Source: an uncultured Clostridia bacterium (GTDB taxonomy: Bacteria > Bacillota > Clostridia > Oscillospirales > Ruminococcaceae). Taken from it: a stretch of 7,788 nucleotides of DNA. Of the stretch, positions 1-5,858 are shown piece by piece. A program made the position numbers and the translations under genes. The notes below the pieces were generated by a model. It was not told the DNA's origin. It saw only the letters and a program-made list of their open reading frames with translations, and did not search any database. The DNA is taken from positions 1 through 7,788 of the forward strand of contig CAMYUO010000069.1 of assembly GCA_947302065.1 (NCBI GenBank). Reading direction: 5' to 3'. Positions within the stretch are counted from its first letter, which is position 1, and every line of letters starts with the position of its first letter.

Positions 1-42
1 CATCATAGCTGCGGCAAGCAGTACGGTAAGTGTTTTTTTCAT
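1..42 (-). CDS. N-terminus of an exported protein (partial, runs off left edge)
   Basis: Only the first 14 codons are present, reading MKKTLTVLLAAAMM from the ATG at 42-40. Two lysines followed by an uninterrupted hydrophobic run are the start of a Sec signal peptide, as in secreted proteins and substrate-binding lipoproteins of Gram-positive bacteria. A GGGGGAAA ribosome binding site (54-47) lies 4 nt before the start, and a consensus promoter sits further upstream (75-103), so this is a real gene start. The mature protein is outside the window, so its function cannot be named. It is divergent from the diguanylate cyclase gene. Confidence 0.75.
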   Translation of the reverse strand, partial: MKKTLTVLLAAAMM

Positions 43-74
43 TTTGTTTCCCCCATATATTTATTTGTAAGACG

Positions 75-103
75 ATTATACACCAAGTTTCATCATAAGT
101 CAA
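75..103 (-). promoter_or_regulatory. Sigma-A-type promoter of the leftward exported-protein gene
   Basis: Read on the minus strand, TTGACT (103-98) and a perfect TATAAT (80-75) are separated by 17 nt. The start codon at 42 is about 32 nt downstream of the -10 box. The -35 box is back-to-back with that of the rightward promoter at 161-189, with 57 bp between the two -35 boxes. Confidence 0.8.
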
Positions 104-160
104 TAATTTTAATGAATGGAACGGGCATTTTTACAGGCTTTAGAAATTTGTTAAATGCGC

Positions 161-189
161 TTGACTAATTAGCTTTTATATGTTATAAT
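161..189 (+). promoter_or_regulatory. Promoter of the cyclase-transferase-flavodoxin operon
   Basis: TTGACT (161-166), 17-nt spacer, perfect TATAAT (184-189), with a TGT extended -10 immediately upstream. Transcription should begin near 196, leaving a leader of about 45 nt before the ATG at 241. The -10 is embedded in the inverted repeat at 177-203, which suggests control by a repressor. Confidence 0.85.
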
Positions 190-203
190 AATGGTAACAT
201 ATA
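177..203. promoter_or_regulatory. Candidate operator: perfect inverted repeat over the -10 box
   Basis: TATATGTTA (177-185) is followed after 9 nt by its exact reverse complement TAACATATA (195-203). The left arm covers the extended -10 and the right arm covers the expected transcription start. Because the transcript would carry only the right arm, the repeat is better read as a DNA site for a dimeric repressor than as an RNA hairpin. AT-rich sequence raises the chance of coincidence. Confidence 0.45.
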
Positions 204-240
204 CATTGGCAATTGAAAATGCAAAGAGGAGGGATCGCTG

Positions 241-1728
241 ATGGCAGAAAAGGCTAAAAAGCGCCGTTTCAGTATTGGCCCGAAGATGTATATCTTCGTT
301 ATCATCACTGTGCTTGCGGCTGCGATAGGCACCACTGTGCTCGGTTATTTTATCAATGTCAGCCAGATAGACACCTATTTCAAGAACCTTGCCAAGCACT
401 CTGCGGAAAACTTTGCGACTATGGTCGATCCCGGGTTCCTTGACAAGCTCAGAAAAGTCGCTGCGTCGGAAGACTATCAGAAGATGCGTGAGCAGGCTGA
501 GGAGGACGAAGACGAGGCTGCTGTTGAGGAGTATCTGAAAAAAGAAGGTCTGTGGGAACAGTACTGCGATACCAGAGAAAAGCTGTGCACATATCTACAC
601 AGTATGAAAGACCTCAAATACCTTTACATAATCGAATGGGGCGACAAGGACGCCAAGTACGATATGTACCTTATAGATGATGACGACAATCCGATAACCG
701 AAACGGGTTATTACGAGGAAAGAGAAGCGGAATTCGAGGGCGCAGATCCTTCGCAGGATATTGAACCGACTATCTCCAACGGCGACTGGGGCTGGCTGTG
801 TTCGGCGTATGCTCCCGTTTATCTCGATGACGGAACGCTCGTGTGCCACATCGGCTGTGACGTCGGAATGGACGAGATCATGGCAGAGCGCAGGCAGAAT
901 CTTTACTACATGATGCTCAGCGCAGTCGGTATCACGGTGCTTGTGCTTATCGGCGCAGTTGTGCTCGCAAACAAGGTCGTTGTCAGACCGCTTGACAAGA
1001 TCACGAATGAAATGACAAAGTTCAGACCGTCGGAAAACATCGGTTATGATGAGGCAGGCGTTATCAAGCTCGACATACGCAGCCGTGACGAGATAAAGGA
1101 TATTTACGATGGTGTGCGGTCGATGCAGATAAACATTATCGACCACCTCAACGACCTTGCGAATATGCAGAGGGATAAGGAACGTGCCGAGAACGACATC
1201 AGAAACAAAGATGCGATGATAGGCAGGATAAGCGAGGAAGCTTACAAAGACCCTCTGACAAAGGTCGGCAACAAGGCGGCTTACAACAAGATGACCGAGG
1301 AGCTTAAAAAGGACATCGCAGAGGGCAGGAAGTTCGCTATCGTGATGATAGACATAAACAATCTCAAACACATCAACGATGACCACGGTCACAATGCAGG
1401 CGATGCTTACATCAAGGGCTGCTGCCATGTAATATGCGAGAACTACAAACATTCGCCTGTTTTCAGGATAGGCGGAGATGAGTTTGTGACGGTGCTCAGA
1501 GGCGAGGATTACGAGCACAGGCATGAGAACTTTGACAGGCTCAAACGCACATTCGAGCAGACCTATGAACAGCAGGACGTTCAGCCGTGGGAGAGATATT
1601 CCGCAGCGGCAGGAATGGCTGAATTTGCATCTGATGACAACTCGGTAGAGCTTGTGTTCAAGCGTGCGGACAAGGCGATGTATGCTGACAAGACCGCATT
1701 CAAGGAGAAATACGGCAATTACCGCTGA
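241..1728 (+). CDS. Membrane diguanylate cyclase with extracellular Cache-like sensor, HAMP and GGDEF domains
   Basis: Makes c-di-GMP from two GTP at the membrane in response to an external signal. A transmembrane helix at about residues 17-40 is followed by an extracellular region of roughly 180 residues. The end of that region (AYAPVYLDDGTLVCHIGCDV, 189-208) resembles the last strands of Cache sensors. Then come a second helix (about 223-246), a HAMP domain (about 246-305, with P250 and DEI near 283-285), a short coiled coil and the GGDEF domain (about 333-490). DPLTKVGNK (337-345), DINNLKHIND (371-380) and intact GGDEF (411-415) supply the metal- and GTP-binding residues, so it should be active. 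The product-inhibition RxxD expected before GGDEF is replaced by YKHS (402-405). The start has an AGAGGAGGG site (225-233) 7 nt upstream. It is first gene of a likely operon. The ligand is unknown. Confidence 0.9.
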   Translation: MAEKAKKRRFSIGPKMYIFVIITVLAAAIGTTVLGYFINVSQIDTYFKNLAKHSAENFATMVDPGFLDKLRKVAASEDYQKMREQAEEDEDEAAVEEYLKKEGLWEQYCDTREKLCTYLHSMKDLKYLYIIEWGDKDAKYDMYLIDDDDNPITETGYYEEREAEFEGADPSQDIEPTISNGDWGWLCSAYAPVYLDDGTLVCHIGCDVGMDEIMAERRQNLYYMMLSAVGITVLVLIGAVVLANKVVVRPLDKITNEMTKFRPSENIGYDEAGVIKLDIRSRDEIKDIYDGVRSMQINIIDHLNDLANMQRDKERAENDIRNKDAMIGRISEEAYKDPLTKVGNKAAYNKMTEELKKDIAEGRKFAIVMIDINNLKHINDDHGHNAGDAYIKGCCHVICENYKHSPVFRIGGDEFVTVLRGEDYEHRHENFDRLKRTFEQTYEQQDVQPWERYSAAAGMAEFASDDNSVELVFKRADKAMYADKTAFKEKYGNYR

Positions 1729-1748
1729 AACTAAAACAATACAGCGAT

Positions 1749-1773
1749 GCCCCGGACTGTTACAGCTCGGGGC
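1749..1773 (+). other. Intergenic GC-rich hairpin without a U-tract
   Basis: GCCCCG (1749-1754) pairs with CGGGGC (1768-1773), and an inner CTG/CAG stem closes a TTA loop. The hairpin occupies the 73-nt gap between the cyclase and the transferase gene. No run of T follows, and no promoter is visible between the hairpin and the next gene. It is therefore more likely a partial attenuator or an mRNA-stability or processing element within one operon than a full terminator. Confidence 0.5.
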
Positions 1774-1801
1774 TTGATGCTGACTAAGGCAGGGAGAAAA
1801 A

Positions 1802-2485
1802 ATGCAGAACAGTTTGCTTGTGATAGATACCGACATTTTCTGCGATGAGGAAATATTCGGGCATTTCTATGCGAAAATGCCGGGCGAAAGACAGAAGAAG
1901 ATAGACGCTTTCAGATTTGACAGGGACAAAAGGCTGTCGCTCGGAGCAGGCGTGCTGGTCAGTATTGTGGCGGCGCAGACGGGCGCAGGGGAGTTGTCTT
2001 TCGGCGAAAAGGGCAAGCCGTTCTTTGCGGATGCAAGTGTGCATTTTAATCTTTCTCACTCGGGACATTATGCAGTTTGTGCGGCATCGGAAAAGCCTGT
2101 CGGTGTTGACATCGAAAATGTCAGGGTCTTCAGCGAGTCGCTCGTGCGGCACGTTTTCGACAGCGGTGAGCGGGCTTTTGCGCAGGGCAGCGATGAGCGA
2201 TTAACGCAGCTGTGGACGATAAAGGAAAGCGTAATGAAATTCTTCGGGCAGGGCGTGGGCATCTCTCCGAAAAAGATAAGCATCGGATTTGAGCCGGGAA
2301 TCTCTGTTGTGACCGAGGGTTATGACTGCACAGACCTGAGATTCTGCGGGTTCGCAGGGCAGGACTTTGCGCTGACGGTATGCTCGCAAAGCGTGGAGTT
2401 CTGTAATGGCATAACGCAGGTCTGCATAGGCGAGAGCTTTGAATTGCAGACAAGCGGTTTTGACGGTGCGAAAAGGGTCTACTGA
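1802..2485 (+). CDS. 4'-phosphopantetheinyl transferase, Sfp/HetI type
   Basis: Transfers the 4'-phosphopantetheine arm of coenzyme A to a conserved serine of acyl- or peptidyl-carrier proteins in the cytoplasm. The family motifs are present in order: KGKPFF with FNLSHS (70-75, 82-87), VGVDIE (100-105, with D103 and E105 as Mg ligands), and WTIKESVMKFFGQG (138-151, with K141 and E142). The 227-residue length matches single-chain Sfp-type enzymes rather than the ~120-residue AcpS. AGGGAG (1791-1796) lies 5 nt before the ATG. No polyketide, peptide-synthetase or carrier-protein gene is in the window, so the substrate may be the fatty-acid carrier protein or a distant biosynthetic cluster. The next gene begins 14 nt after the stop, which indicates co-transcription. 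Confidence 0.9.
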   Translation: MQNSLLVIDTDIFCDEEIFGHFYAKMPGERQKKIDAFRFDRDKRLSLGAGVLVSIVAAQTGAGELSFGEKGKPFFADASVHFNLSHSGHYAVCAASEKPVGVDIENVRVFSESLVRHVFDSGERAFAQGSDERLTQLWTIKESVMKFFGQGVGISPKKISIGFEPGISVVTEGYDCTDLRFCGFAGQDFALTVCSQSVEFCNGITQVCIGESFELQTSGFDGAKRVY

Positions 2486-2499
2486 GAAAGAGGTGCGAT

Positions 2500-3603
2500 A
2501 TGAAAAAGCCTGTGACAAAGGTGATAGGGACTGTCATCGACATCGTGATGTATGCGATAATGTTTATGCAGATGCTGTATATTTTCACGGGCAATCTGCT
2601 GCACGAGATATTCGGCATGGTCTTTTTCGGCTGCCTTGTGGTGCACATAATCATCAAGCGCAAGTGGATAAAGGCGCTGGTCACGGGAAAGCTCAAAGGC
2701 TCGTCAAAGGCGCAGAAGTTTTCCGCATTGCTGACGGCGCTTCTGCTTATCTGCACGATACTGCTTATGCTAAGCAGCATGGGCGTTTCGAGGACTATCT
2801 TTCCGTGGTTTGATTTTCTGCGCAGCAGCGACCTGCACAGATATCTTGCGACGGCAGCGCTCACACTTGCGGCTGTTCACGGCGGCATGCACTTTTATAT
2901 CCGTGCGAAGAAAAAGAAAAAGTCAGCTGTGCTTATCTCGCTCATTGCGGTTTTCTGCCTTGTGTTCGGGCTGTTCGGCGTGCCGTACATAAACAGGCAT
3001 TTCAAGAAAGTCGATATCGGTTATGCTGATGCGGTCAGCGGCGAAAAGGTCGAATGGAAGGGCAAAAAGCCTTTGGTGGTATATTTCACACGCCTTGGCA
3101 ACACCGATTTTGACGACGATGTAGACGCAGTTTCGGGCGCATCGCTGCTGTATGCGGACGGCAGGCTGATGGGCAGCGACCAGCTTATCGCTGACATGAT
3201 AGAGGACATCACGGGCTGTGACAAAAAGGCTGTCACGCTCACGGGCAAAAAATATCCGTCGGGATACGGTGCGACGGTCTCAGCCGCAAGTGACGAGCTT
3301 GACGAGAAGGCACGACCCGACATCGAGCCGATAGATGTTTCGGGTTACGACAGCATAATACTTGTCTATCCGCTCTGGTGGGGAACTGTTCCGCCGCCTG
3401 TTTCGACATTCCTTGAGGGAAATGATTTCAGCGGTAAGACGATATATCTCGTTGCGACGCAGGGCAGCTGGGGATTTTCAAAGAGCACGAAGGCTGTAAA
3501 GGAGCAGGCAAAGGGTGCAGAGGTCATCGAGGCGCTGAGCATTTACTGCGAGGATATCCCAGATGCAAGACCAAAGCTCGTTGAGTGGATAAAGGGTCTT
3601 TGA
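2500..3603 (+). CDS. Membrane cytochrome-like (DUF4405-type) domain fused to a flavodoxin domain
   Basis: Probable membrane electron-transfer protein. Five hydrophobic helices lie at about residues 8-30, 33-53, 73-96, 111-133 and 142-162. H35/H49 and H113/H127 form two pairs, each with 13 residues between, the arrangement used for two stacked b-type hemes in ferric-reductase-like and DUF4405-like proteins. From about 190 there is a flavodoxin domain: LVVYFTRLGNT (192-202) contains the FMN phosphate loop, and YPLWWGTVP (290-298) is the clostridial flavodoxin signature. Lysine/arginine-rich loops (about 53-72 and 135-141) should be cytoplasmic, which with an odd number of helices puts the flavodoxin domain outside the cell. 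A DAVSGAS sequence (209-215) resembles an ApbE flavinylation site. AGAGGTG precedes the start, 5 nt from the ATG. It is the last gene of the operon. The redox partners are unknown, and the heme and topology claims are inferences from spacing and charge. Confidence 0.8.
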   Translation: MKKPVTKVIGTVIDIVMYAIMFMQMLYIFTGNLLHEIFGMVFFGCLVVHIIIKRKWIKALVTGKLKGSSKAQKFSALLTALLLICTILLMLSSMGVSRTIFPWFDFLRSSDLHRYLATAALTLAAVHGGMHFYIRAKKKKKSAVLISLIAVFCLVFGLFGVPYINRHFKKVDIGYADAVSGEKVEWKGKKPLVVYFTRLGNTDFDDDVDAVSGASLLYADGRLMGSDQLIADMIEDITGCDKKAVTLTGKKYPSGYGATVSAASDELDEKARPDIEPIDVSGYDSIILVYPLWWGTVPPPVSTFLEGNDFSGKTIYLVATQGSWGFSKSTKAVKEQAKGAEVIEALSIYCEDIPDARPKLVEWIKGL

Positions 3604-3612
3604 GAAAATAAC

Positions 3613-3652
3613 AAAAGCTTCGGACAGTTTTTCGCTGTTCGGAGCTTTTTTT
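3613..3652 (+). terminator. Rho-independent terminator of the three-gene operon
   Basis: AAAAGCTTCGGACAG (3613-3627) pairs with CTGTTCGGAGCTTTT (3635-3649) across a 7-nt TTTTTCG loop, with two G-U wobbles, and the pairing ends in a run of seven T (3646-3652). It begins 10 nt after the flavodoxin-fusion stop codon. Confidence 0.9.
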
Positions 3653-3665
3653 GAAAAAAAAGGGC

Positions 3666-3694
3666 TTGACAAATGAGAATTTGTATGTTATAGT
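3666..3694 (+). promoter_or_regulatory. Promoter of the miniprotein unit
   Basis: Perfect TTGACA (3666-3671), 17-nt spacer, TATAGT (3689-3694) with a TGT extended -10. It starts 14 nt after the preceding terminator. Transcription should begin near 3701, giving a purine-rich leader of roughly 72 nt before the ATG at 3773. Confidence 0.85.
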
Positions 3695-3772
3695 ATACAC
3701 ATAAGGTTAACAACACGACTTAATAAGATAAAGAACAAAAGGGAAACAAAACGAATGAAAGGAGAAAACATC

Positions 3773-3871
3773 ATGGCATTTACATTCAAAAGGAAAGGCG
3801 ACACTGTTGCAAAGGTGGCTCTGGTATCGGGTCTTTGCGGCATCGCTGCTGTGGCTGTGTGCAGAAAGTAA
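3773..3871 (+). CDS. 32-residue cationic single-pass membrane miniprotein
   Basis: The product starts MAFTFKRKGDTVAK and continues as a small-residue hydrophobic helix (about 13-30, ending AAVAVC) before a final RK. It has a basic N-terminus, one predicted membrane span and two cysteines (22 and 30). AAAGGAG (3758-3764) sits 8 nt before the ATG, which is ideal. An in-frame ATG at 3755 would add six residues (MKGENI) but has only a weak AAGGG site. A near-consensus promoter upstream and a terminator 30 nt downstream make this a self-contained transcription unit, which is the main support for it being real. I do not recognise the family. Size, charge and hydrophobicity would fit a membrane regulator peptide, a type I toxin-like peptide or a secreted peptide, and nothing here separates them. 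Confidence 0.7.
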   Translation: MAFTFKRKGDTVAKVALVSGLCGIAAVAVCRK

Positions 3872-3901
3872 CGCACGGCGCAAAATTCAGGATATACAAG
3901 G

Positions 3902-3938
3902 CGGGATCGGCTGACACGGGCAGCTGACCCGTTTTTTT
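3902..3938 (+). terminator. Terminator of the miniprotein unit
   Basis: CGGGATCGGCTG (3902-3913) pairs with CAGCTGACCCG (3921-3931) with one bulged A and one G-U pair, leaving a 7-nt loop (ACACGGG), followed by seven T (3932-3938). The full unit from 3701 to 3938 would make a transcript of about 240 nt. Confidence 0.88.
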
Positions 3939-3948
3939 GTGCATGAAC

Positions 3949-3981
3949 AAAGCCGGGTCACTTGGCTGTGATCCGGCTTTT
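3949..3981 (-). terminator. Terminator of the leftward GNAT-immunity operon, possibly bidirectional
   Basis: Arms AAAGCCGGGTCAC (3949-3961) and GTGATCCGGCTTT (3968-3980) form a 13-bp stem with one non-Watson-Crick position and a 6-nt loop. On the minus strand it starts a few bases after the immunity-gene stop (3987-3985) and ends in CTTTGTT. On the plus strand it ends in CTTTTG, so it may also back up the terminator at 3902-3938. Confidence 0.75.
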
Positions 3982-3984
3982 GTG

Positions 3985-4542
3985 TTATTTTACAAGGTCT
4001 TTCGGGTAGTATTTGTTATCACGGATGAGCGTGTCGTCGAGTTCCAGCCGCTTTGCTATCGCCGCCGCCTCAAAGCACCAATAGCCGTAGTAGAGCAGTT
4101 CGTCGTCATCGCACTTGTGGGTGTCGTACCAGCTACCCTTTTTGCCTGTGAGGATAAACTCTATCAGCCAATCGTAAGTTTTGCGCGCGTCATTGTCAAC
4201 CATTTTTTTGCGAATCCTTTCAAGCACATTTTCGTCTGCGCCGAACAGATAAGCCATTGATGCAAATTCGAGGTTGTCGGCGTAGGCGTCGGTATCCTGC
4301 CATTTGCAGAAATCATCGGTCATTTCGGTGACCATTCTGCCAAGATCACGAATGTCGTCGCCGCGGGAATACTTTGCGATAAGCAGATGTATCCTGTGCA
4401 TAAGCTTACAATCCTGCACATATGCAATTCTGTCGGGCGCTATCTCGCCGTCTTCGATGGCGTGCTCGAAATCCGCTATTGATTCAAGCTCGTCCTCGAT
4501 ATACGCATCAAAATATGCTTTGTCTTTTCTTGTGTCTCTCAT
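3985..4542 (-). CDS. PoNi-like (DUF1910/DUF1911) immunity protein
   Basis: 185 residues, no signal peptide or membrane helix, acidic and probably cytoplasmic. The N-terminus (MRDTRKDKAYFDAYIEDELE, 1-20) matches the pattern of PoNi-type proteins, and the C-terminal part (YGYWCFEAAAIAKRLELDD with YYPKDLV near the end) matches the DUF1911 signature. Known PoNi proteins neutralise PoNe-family DNase toxins delivered by type VI, type VII or related secretion routes. That family assignment is recalled from motifs, not searched. The start codon overlaps the stop of the upstream acetyltransferase-fusion gene as ATGA (4542-4539), which indicates translational coupling. An AGGAG (4558-4554) lies 11 nt upstream inside that gene. 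No PoNe-like toxin is seen in the window, so it appears to be an orphan or solitary immunity gene. Confidence 0.75.
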   Translation of the reverse strand: MRDTRKDKAYFDAYIEDELESIADFEHAIEDGEIAPDRIAYVQDCKLMHRIHLLIAKYSRGDDIRDLGRMVTEMTDDFCKWQDTDAYADNLEFASMAYLFGADENVLERIRKKMVDNDARKTYDWLIEFILTGKKGSWYDTHKCDDDELLYYGYWCFEAAAIAKRLELDDTLIRDNKYYPKDLVK

Positions 4543-5693
4543 TTTGTGTCCGTCTCCTGTCTGCTGATAATGTTGCCGAAGTAGGTTATTTCATCGTGAA
4601 AGTCGTAATACTGTTCGGTTATAAGATGGCGCACGCCCTGCTCGTCGGTGTGGATAAGATAGCTCGTGCCGACGTCGCCCTGCATCGTCCAGTCGAAGTC
4701 TTTCCAGCCGTTCTCGTCGTATTCAAGATAGTTTTCGGCGTGTTCAAGCGGGTAGCCGCAGAATTTTTCAAGCGTGTCGCTGACGGTGTGCGGTGCAAAC
4801 CTTTTATGCAGCTCGTCAAAACCGATAACGCCAAGCACAGTGACCTCTGCCCACGCAGCATAAGCGGTCGCAGTTATAACCCTGTCCAGCCTGCATTTTA
4901 CTATTGCACATTTGCGGTAGACCTCGTCGCTCGGCTCACCCGAAAGATACAGCTTCGGCGCAAGGTACTGCATATAAAACTCGCTGCCGAGCTGCTGACG
5001 AAACGCCATGCAGACACGCAGACGGTATTTTTCATTCGCTTTCGGTGTTATGCCGAGGCGCTCGAATCTTTGCTCGTCGAGCCGTGGGAGAGAAGCTTCC
5101 TGTGCGAGCCATTCGATTCGTTCACAGGTGTAAGCCCAGCCTGAAAAGCAGCTCGGCACCTGCGTATTCATTGCGGGGTCGTCAAGGCAGCAGCCGCACT
5201 TGAACCGCACAAGACCGTCCTTGAAATTGCCGCCAGGGACTGCCTTTTGCAGATAGACAAAGCGCAGGTCTTTTTCAATGCTTTTTTCACGGAACGGGAC
5301 ATAGCCGAGCGACTTGTACAGGCGTATATTGTTCACGCTTTTTGTGCTGGTGAAAAGCTCGTACCACCTGTTCGGGTAGGCGCTCTCTATCTCTCTGAGC
5401 AGCCTGCTGCCATAGCCTTTCTGGCGGTGGTCGGGATGCACCATAAGTTTGCCGATGTAAACGGTGCCGTCCTTTTCCTGCGCACGAACAGAGCCGATGA
5501 TATTTCCGCTTTCGTCGGTCATTTTAAGTATCCTGCCGCTCAAAAACTCCTCACGCAGTTCGCCGAGCGTCTGTTTCAGCGGCGGTATGTCCTGCGAATT
5601 GAAAAGCGCCGCCTCGCTCTGATAGGCAAGGTACTGCAATTGCAGTATCTGTTCAAGGTCGCCCTCGCAGGCTGTTGTTATCGTAACGTTCAT
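4539..5693 (-). CDS. GNAT acetyltransferase fused to an unrecognised C-terminal domain
   Basis: The first ~150 residues form a GNAT N-acetyltransferase: acceptor-side helices (10-52), IIGSVRAQEKDGTVYIGKL (65-83), the acetyl-CoA motif VHPDHRQKGYGSRLL (85-99, with Q91-x-x-G94-x-G96), and NNIRLYKSLGY (121-131). The substrate is unknown. Residues ~155-384 do not match a domain I recognise. They begin with a cysteine-rich FKCGCCLDD (164-172), have further cysteines at 182, 190, 228, 262 and 267, and end in an aromatic and acidic stretch (YYDFHDEITYFGN, 362-374). At 384 residues the protein is more than twice a plain GNAT. GGGGAGA (5707-5701) lies 7-8 nt before the ATG, behind a consensus promoter (5738-5766). 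It is first gene of a two-gene operon with the immunity-like protein. The reading frame is intact across the junction, so this is a genuine fusion rather than two genes. Confidence 0.85.
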   Translation of the reverse strand: MNVTITTACEGDLEQILQLQYLAYQSEAALFNSQDIPPLKQTLGELREEFLSGRILKMTDESGNIIGSVRAQEKDGTVYIGKLMVHPDHRQKGYGSRLLREIESAYPNRWYELFTSTKSVNNIRLYKSLGYVPFREKSIEKDLRFVYLQKAVPGGNFKDGLVRFKCGCCLDDPAMNTQVPSCFSGWAYTCERIEWLAQEASLPRLDEQRFERLGITPKANEKYRLRVCMAFRQQLGSEFYMQYLAPKLYLSGEPSDEVYRKCAIVKCRLDRVITATAYAAWAEVTVLGVIGFDELHKRFAPHTVSDTLEKFCGYPLEHAENYLEYDENGWKDFDWTMQGDVGTSYLIHTDEQGVRHLITEQYYDFHDEITYFGNIISRQETDTK

Positions 5694-5737
5694 TTTATGT
5701 TCTCCCCGTTTTTTTGTTATGAAAACTGTATGTTTCT

Positions 5738-5766
5738 ATTATAGCCGCCGCTGCAGGCAATGTCAA
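5738..5766 (-). promoter_or_regulatory. Promoter of the GNAT-immunity operon
   Basis: On the minus strand TTGACA (5766-5761) and TATAAT (5743-5738) are both perfect and are spaced by 17 nt. Transcription would start near 5731, giving a leader of about 38 nt. This is one of the closest-to-consensus promoters in the window and suggests strong basal expression unless repressed. Confidence 0.9.
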
Positions 5767-5794
5767 TATCAAGCTGTGAGCGCCCGATGAAAAA

Positions 5795-5823
5795 TTGACA
5801 AAGGCGGCGCATTGGTGTATAAT
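5795..5823 (+). promoter_or_regulatory. Promoter of the HD-domain phosphohydrolase gene
   Basis: Perfect TTGACA (5795-5800), 17-nt spacer, perfect TATAAT (5818-5823). It is back-to-back with the leftward promoter, with 28 bp between the two -35 boxes, so RNA polymerases or a shared regulator could influence both. Confidence 0.9.
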
Positions 5824-5858
5824 ATCAGCATAAAGATCAATCTCGGAGGTGCCGGATA

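Noticed and set aside
126..158. GCATTT ... AAATGC short inverted repeat between the divergent promoters at the left edge
   Set aside because: Only 6 bp with a spacer of over 20 nt in AT-rich sequence, as expected by chance.
595..1836. 413-codon open frame on the minus strand opposite the cyclase gene
   Set aside because: It lies almost entirely antisense to a gene with clear domains, begins downstream of no promoter, and its product is a cysteine- and histidine-rich string with no domain pattern. It is a by-product of codon bias in the real gene.
2130..2864. 244-codon minus-strand frame opposite the transferase and flavodoxin-fusion genes
   Set aside because: The arginine- and serine-rich, low-complexity product is typical of shadow translation, and the plus-strand genes have complete catalytic motifs.
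3701..3772. Riboswitch in the long leader of the miniprotein gene
   Set aside because: The leader is almost pure purine with very few C or T bases, so it cannot fold into the conserved stems of a known riboswitch.
3949..3981. Inverted repeat as the end of a mobile element
   Set aside because: It lies a few bases after a stop codon, has the size of a terminator stem, and has no matching copy, transposase or target-site duplication in the window.
4422..5144. 240-codon plus-strand frame opposite the GNAT-immunity operon
   Set aside because: No ribosome binding site or promoter supports it, and the opposite strand holds well-supported genes with family motifs and an ATGA junction.
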